Origin: Chrysogorgia sp. JL179-B06
Taxonomy: Eukaryota; Cnidaria; Anthozoa; Scleralcyonacea; Chrysogorgiidae
DNA length: 64,000 bases
Assembly: GCA_035772405.1 (NCBI GenBank)
Contig: JAYKKM010000441.1
Coordinates: 124,001 to 188,000, forward strand
Direction: 5' to 3'
The notes beneath the pieces were generated by a model, which was not told the DNA's origin, searched no databases, and worked only from the letters and a program-made list of their open reading frames with translations. Made by a program: the position numbers and the translations under genes. Positions 62,453 to 64,000 of this stretch are shown piece by piece (the stretch's first letter is position 1; every line of letters begins with the position of its first letter).

Positions 62453-62737
62453 ATGGTAGGAAGAATAAGAGATTTACGGGGTGGTGATTTTAAGGGGAAA
62501 AAAAGGCAACGTGGAGGTATTTTTAAAGGGAAAAAAAGGCAACGTGGAGGAAATAAAACAGTCAATAAATACGGCAAACTTTTTATAAACGATTTTAAAA
62601 AAGAGCTTAAAAAAAAAGCTAATGTAGTAAAAATTATTGCAAAACTAGGAACGAAAAAAATCAAAAGACATTTTCAAAAAGGAGGACTTGTATATCATAA
62701 ACCCAGAAACCATGTTGAAAAGTTTTTAATGTATTAA
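62453..62737 (+). CDS. Basic protein with repeated R-G-G units, element B copy
   Basis: 94 residues differing from the element A copy (39014) at only a few positions. It keeps all the GG sites and the QKGG near the C-terminus. The gene is intact in both elements, unlike most of their neighbours. Confidence 0.6.
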   Translation: MVGRIRDLRGGDFKGKKRQRGGIFKGKKRQRGGNKTVNKYGKLFINDFKKELKKKANVVKIIAKLGTKKIKRHFQKGGLVYHKPRNHVEKFLMY

Positions 62738-62759
62738 TTTTTTTTAAATAAAAACATAC

Positions 62760-63180
62760 ATTCAGTGTATTATTTCGTTACATAAGAGGTTATTGTCCAT
62801 TGAATATTTTTCTACATTATAAGCTCTTATTTCATTAAAATTTACACTGAGGAAATTAGGGTAATCCACATTACATTCGCATTCCCTTTACATTTTTTAC
62901 AAGTGTATTTTATAGTTTTATTATAAACAAAAAAATCATAATATAATGCTACAATACTCCTAAAACACTCATAACTAAAACAATGTTTTCTATCATAATC
63001 TAGTATCTTTAAATATTCTCCAATTCTTTTGTCGTTGATACGTGGGGATAGGTCATCATTCCATGCTTCACATATTTTACGAAGAAATTCATAACATTAT
63101 TCTGGAATGTCGTGTTCCTCTTGATGTATAATATACATTTTGGGATTTTTTGAACATTCTACTTCCAGTATAAATTTATT
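62760..63180 (-). pseudogene. Cys-cluster protein, broken copy
   Basis: Homologous to 39321-39780. A nonsense change near 63097 and a frame change near 62885 disrupt it. Homology to element A ends abruptly at about 63180, marking the switch to a different right-hand gene set. Confidence 0.65.
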
Positions 63181-63189
63181 ATGTAGTAT

Positions 63190-63525
63190 TTTTATGAGTC
63201 TGTTTCACACGGGCCATGCTGAGATTGTGCCTAAAAATTTAGGAAACAAACGCTTATAAAAAACACGGTAAAAAAATGGGGTAACCTGATTGGTTGAACT
63301 TAATTCCCTAATAAAATATCGGGGTATTCTCATTGGTTGAATGATAAAATCAATATTATAAGACGATTACCCGACTATTACTAATACATGTAAATCTTTT
63401 TAATCTTTTTGTTGACTTAATAATGCATGTACACATTGCCCCAAAATATTTATCGGGTAAAACGTTGCAGGGAAAGATATAAAAACACACGTTAGAAGTC
63501 ATATTTTTTTTAGAACACTTTCAAA
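63190..63525 (+). promoter_or_regulatory. Promoter region of the element B right block
   Basis: Contains 'ctgattggttgaac' and 'tcattggttgaat' (CCAAT-type, 63289-63345) and a TATA box (TATAAAA, 63478-63484) about 42 bp before the next ATG. This is the same layout as at 17962 and 45950, although the sequence differs. Confidence 0.55.
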
Positions 63526-63789
63526 ATGATAGCAGGTACTAAAGAAAATCCTCTGTTGGTAATACTGACCGATTTAGCAAAGTATTTTTCACACATTGAA
63601 TATCAAGTGGTTGAATGTCGTAAAGTGGATATGTTACCAAACAATGCACGTGCCGATAGAATACTATATAAGATACTATTGTTATGGGATGAGAAATATA
63701 TATATACCTACTCATCGGACGATTTTACACATTTGATCGGACAATTTGTGAATGTACATATCGATGCTCCTCCGCCCTATCAACCATGA
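63526..63789 (+). CDS. Unknown 87-residue protein ending in PPPY
   Basis: MIAGTKENPLLVILTDLAK..., mixed alpha/beta, ending in NVHIDAPPPYQP. PPxY is a late-domain motif that recruits NEDD4-type ubiquitin ligases in many viruses. Its position at the C-terminus is unusual, and the match is short enough to be chance. The stop overlaps the next ATG (ATGA at 63786). Confidence 0.55.
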   Translation: MIAGTKENPLLVILTDLAKYFSHIEYQVVECRKVDMLPNNARADRILYKILLLWDEKYIYTYSSDDFTHLIGQFVNVHIDAPPPYQP

Positions 63790-64000
63790 ATCACGCAACA
63801 TTTATAGATATAATATCTATGAAGAATCTATCTTGTGAACGAAATCTACAGTTAATTGGTTCAAGACCCATACCCAAACCTGCTGACGAACCGACACAGA
63901 TGTATGAACTTTCTTTTAACGATGAATATAACAATTATTTTAAAATCGAATTCGATTCATCCCAACACGATAACATTGGTAAAAGTGTGTATCTTACCAA
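63786..64000 (+). CDS. Unknown protein, runs off the window
   Basis: Starts MNHATFIDIISMKNLSC at 63786, overlapping the previous stop by 4 nt, and stays open for at least 71 codons to the window edge (DSSQHDNIGKSVYLT). The tight overlap supports coexpression with the PPPY protein. No family is recognised from the part visible. Confidence 0.5.
   Translation, partial: MNHATFIDIISMKNLSCERNLQLIGSRPIPKPADEPTQMYELSFNDEYNNYFKIEFDSSQHDNIGKSVYLT

Larger units (their letters stand above)
55975..64000. mobile_element. Element B: second endogenous adintovirus copy (partial)
   Basis: The segment from about 56560 to 63180 is nearly identical to 32165-39760 of element A apart from a deletion of about 950 bp (equivalent to 37504-38455). 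Left and right of that segment the sequences are unrelated to element A. Structural and integrase genes are not in the window. The element continues past the right edge. Lesions differ from those of element A. Confidence 0.85.

Overview
This window is AT-rich animal (metazoan) nuclear DNA. The signs are an intron-containing tRNA-Arg gene, fragments of animal gene families (sushi/CCP, SAMD3-like, SET), spliced-looking exons, tRNA-derived SINE sequence, a Ty3/gypsy remnant with a chromodomain, hAT/ZMYM1-like transposase pieces and a 1.7-kb tandem array. The species cannot be named from sequence alone; an aquatic invertebrate would fit the repeat content, but that is inference. Most host genes seen here are fragments.

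The dominant content is endogenous DNA virus sequence of the Maverick/Polinton-adintovirus type. Element A (about 24.8-41.9 kb) carries a retrovirus-like integrase, a penton-like minor capsid protein, a double-jelly-roll major capsid protein, an adenain-type cysteine protease, an FtsK/HerA-type packaging ATPase, a protein-primed family B DNA polymerase, a SET-domain protein, three small basic proteins with repeated Gly-Gly motifs, and several unknown small proteins. Rightward genes (integrase to protease) converge on leftward genes (basic protein, ATPase, polymerase), followed by rightward SET and basic-protein genes and a leftward accessory block. Element B (about 56.0 kb to the window end) repeats the core from protease through SET at very high identity but has different genes on both sides. 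It lacks integrase, penton and capsid within the window, and it runs off the right edge. Both copies carry independent stops, frameshifts or deletions.

Shorter relatives occur elsewhere. A remnant at about 15.5-19.0 kb holds a possible Bcl-2-like gene, a GRF zinc-finger gene, a DEDDh-exonuclease-like gene and a Rep-like gene around a CCAAT-rich divergent promoter. A deletion derivative at 45.48-46.81 kb joins the leader of the left-end acidic gene to the same accessory block. A decayed gene at 49.17-49.43 kb matches a gene seen intact only in element B. The locus has therefore received several related insertions, and the accessory genes at the ends are exchanged between elements while the replication/packaging core stays constant.

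Layout: 0-3.4 kb tRNA-Arg and unassigned host sequence; 3.4-6.6 kb gypsy remnant; 6.8-7.2 kb SAMD3-like exon; 7.3-13.4 kb tandem array of 1.7-kb units; 13.9-14.8 kb decayed zinc-finger gene; 15.5-19.8 kb viral remnant; 19.9-24.5 kb host fragments, repeats and an inverted SINE pair; 24.8-41.9 kb element A; 42.2-45.2 kb hAT/ZMYM1-like and sushi pseudogenes; 45.5-47.2 kb viral deletion derivative fused to an LTR fragment; 47.2-55.9 kb host repeats and fragments, including a possible two-exon gene; 56.0-64.0 kb element B.
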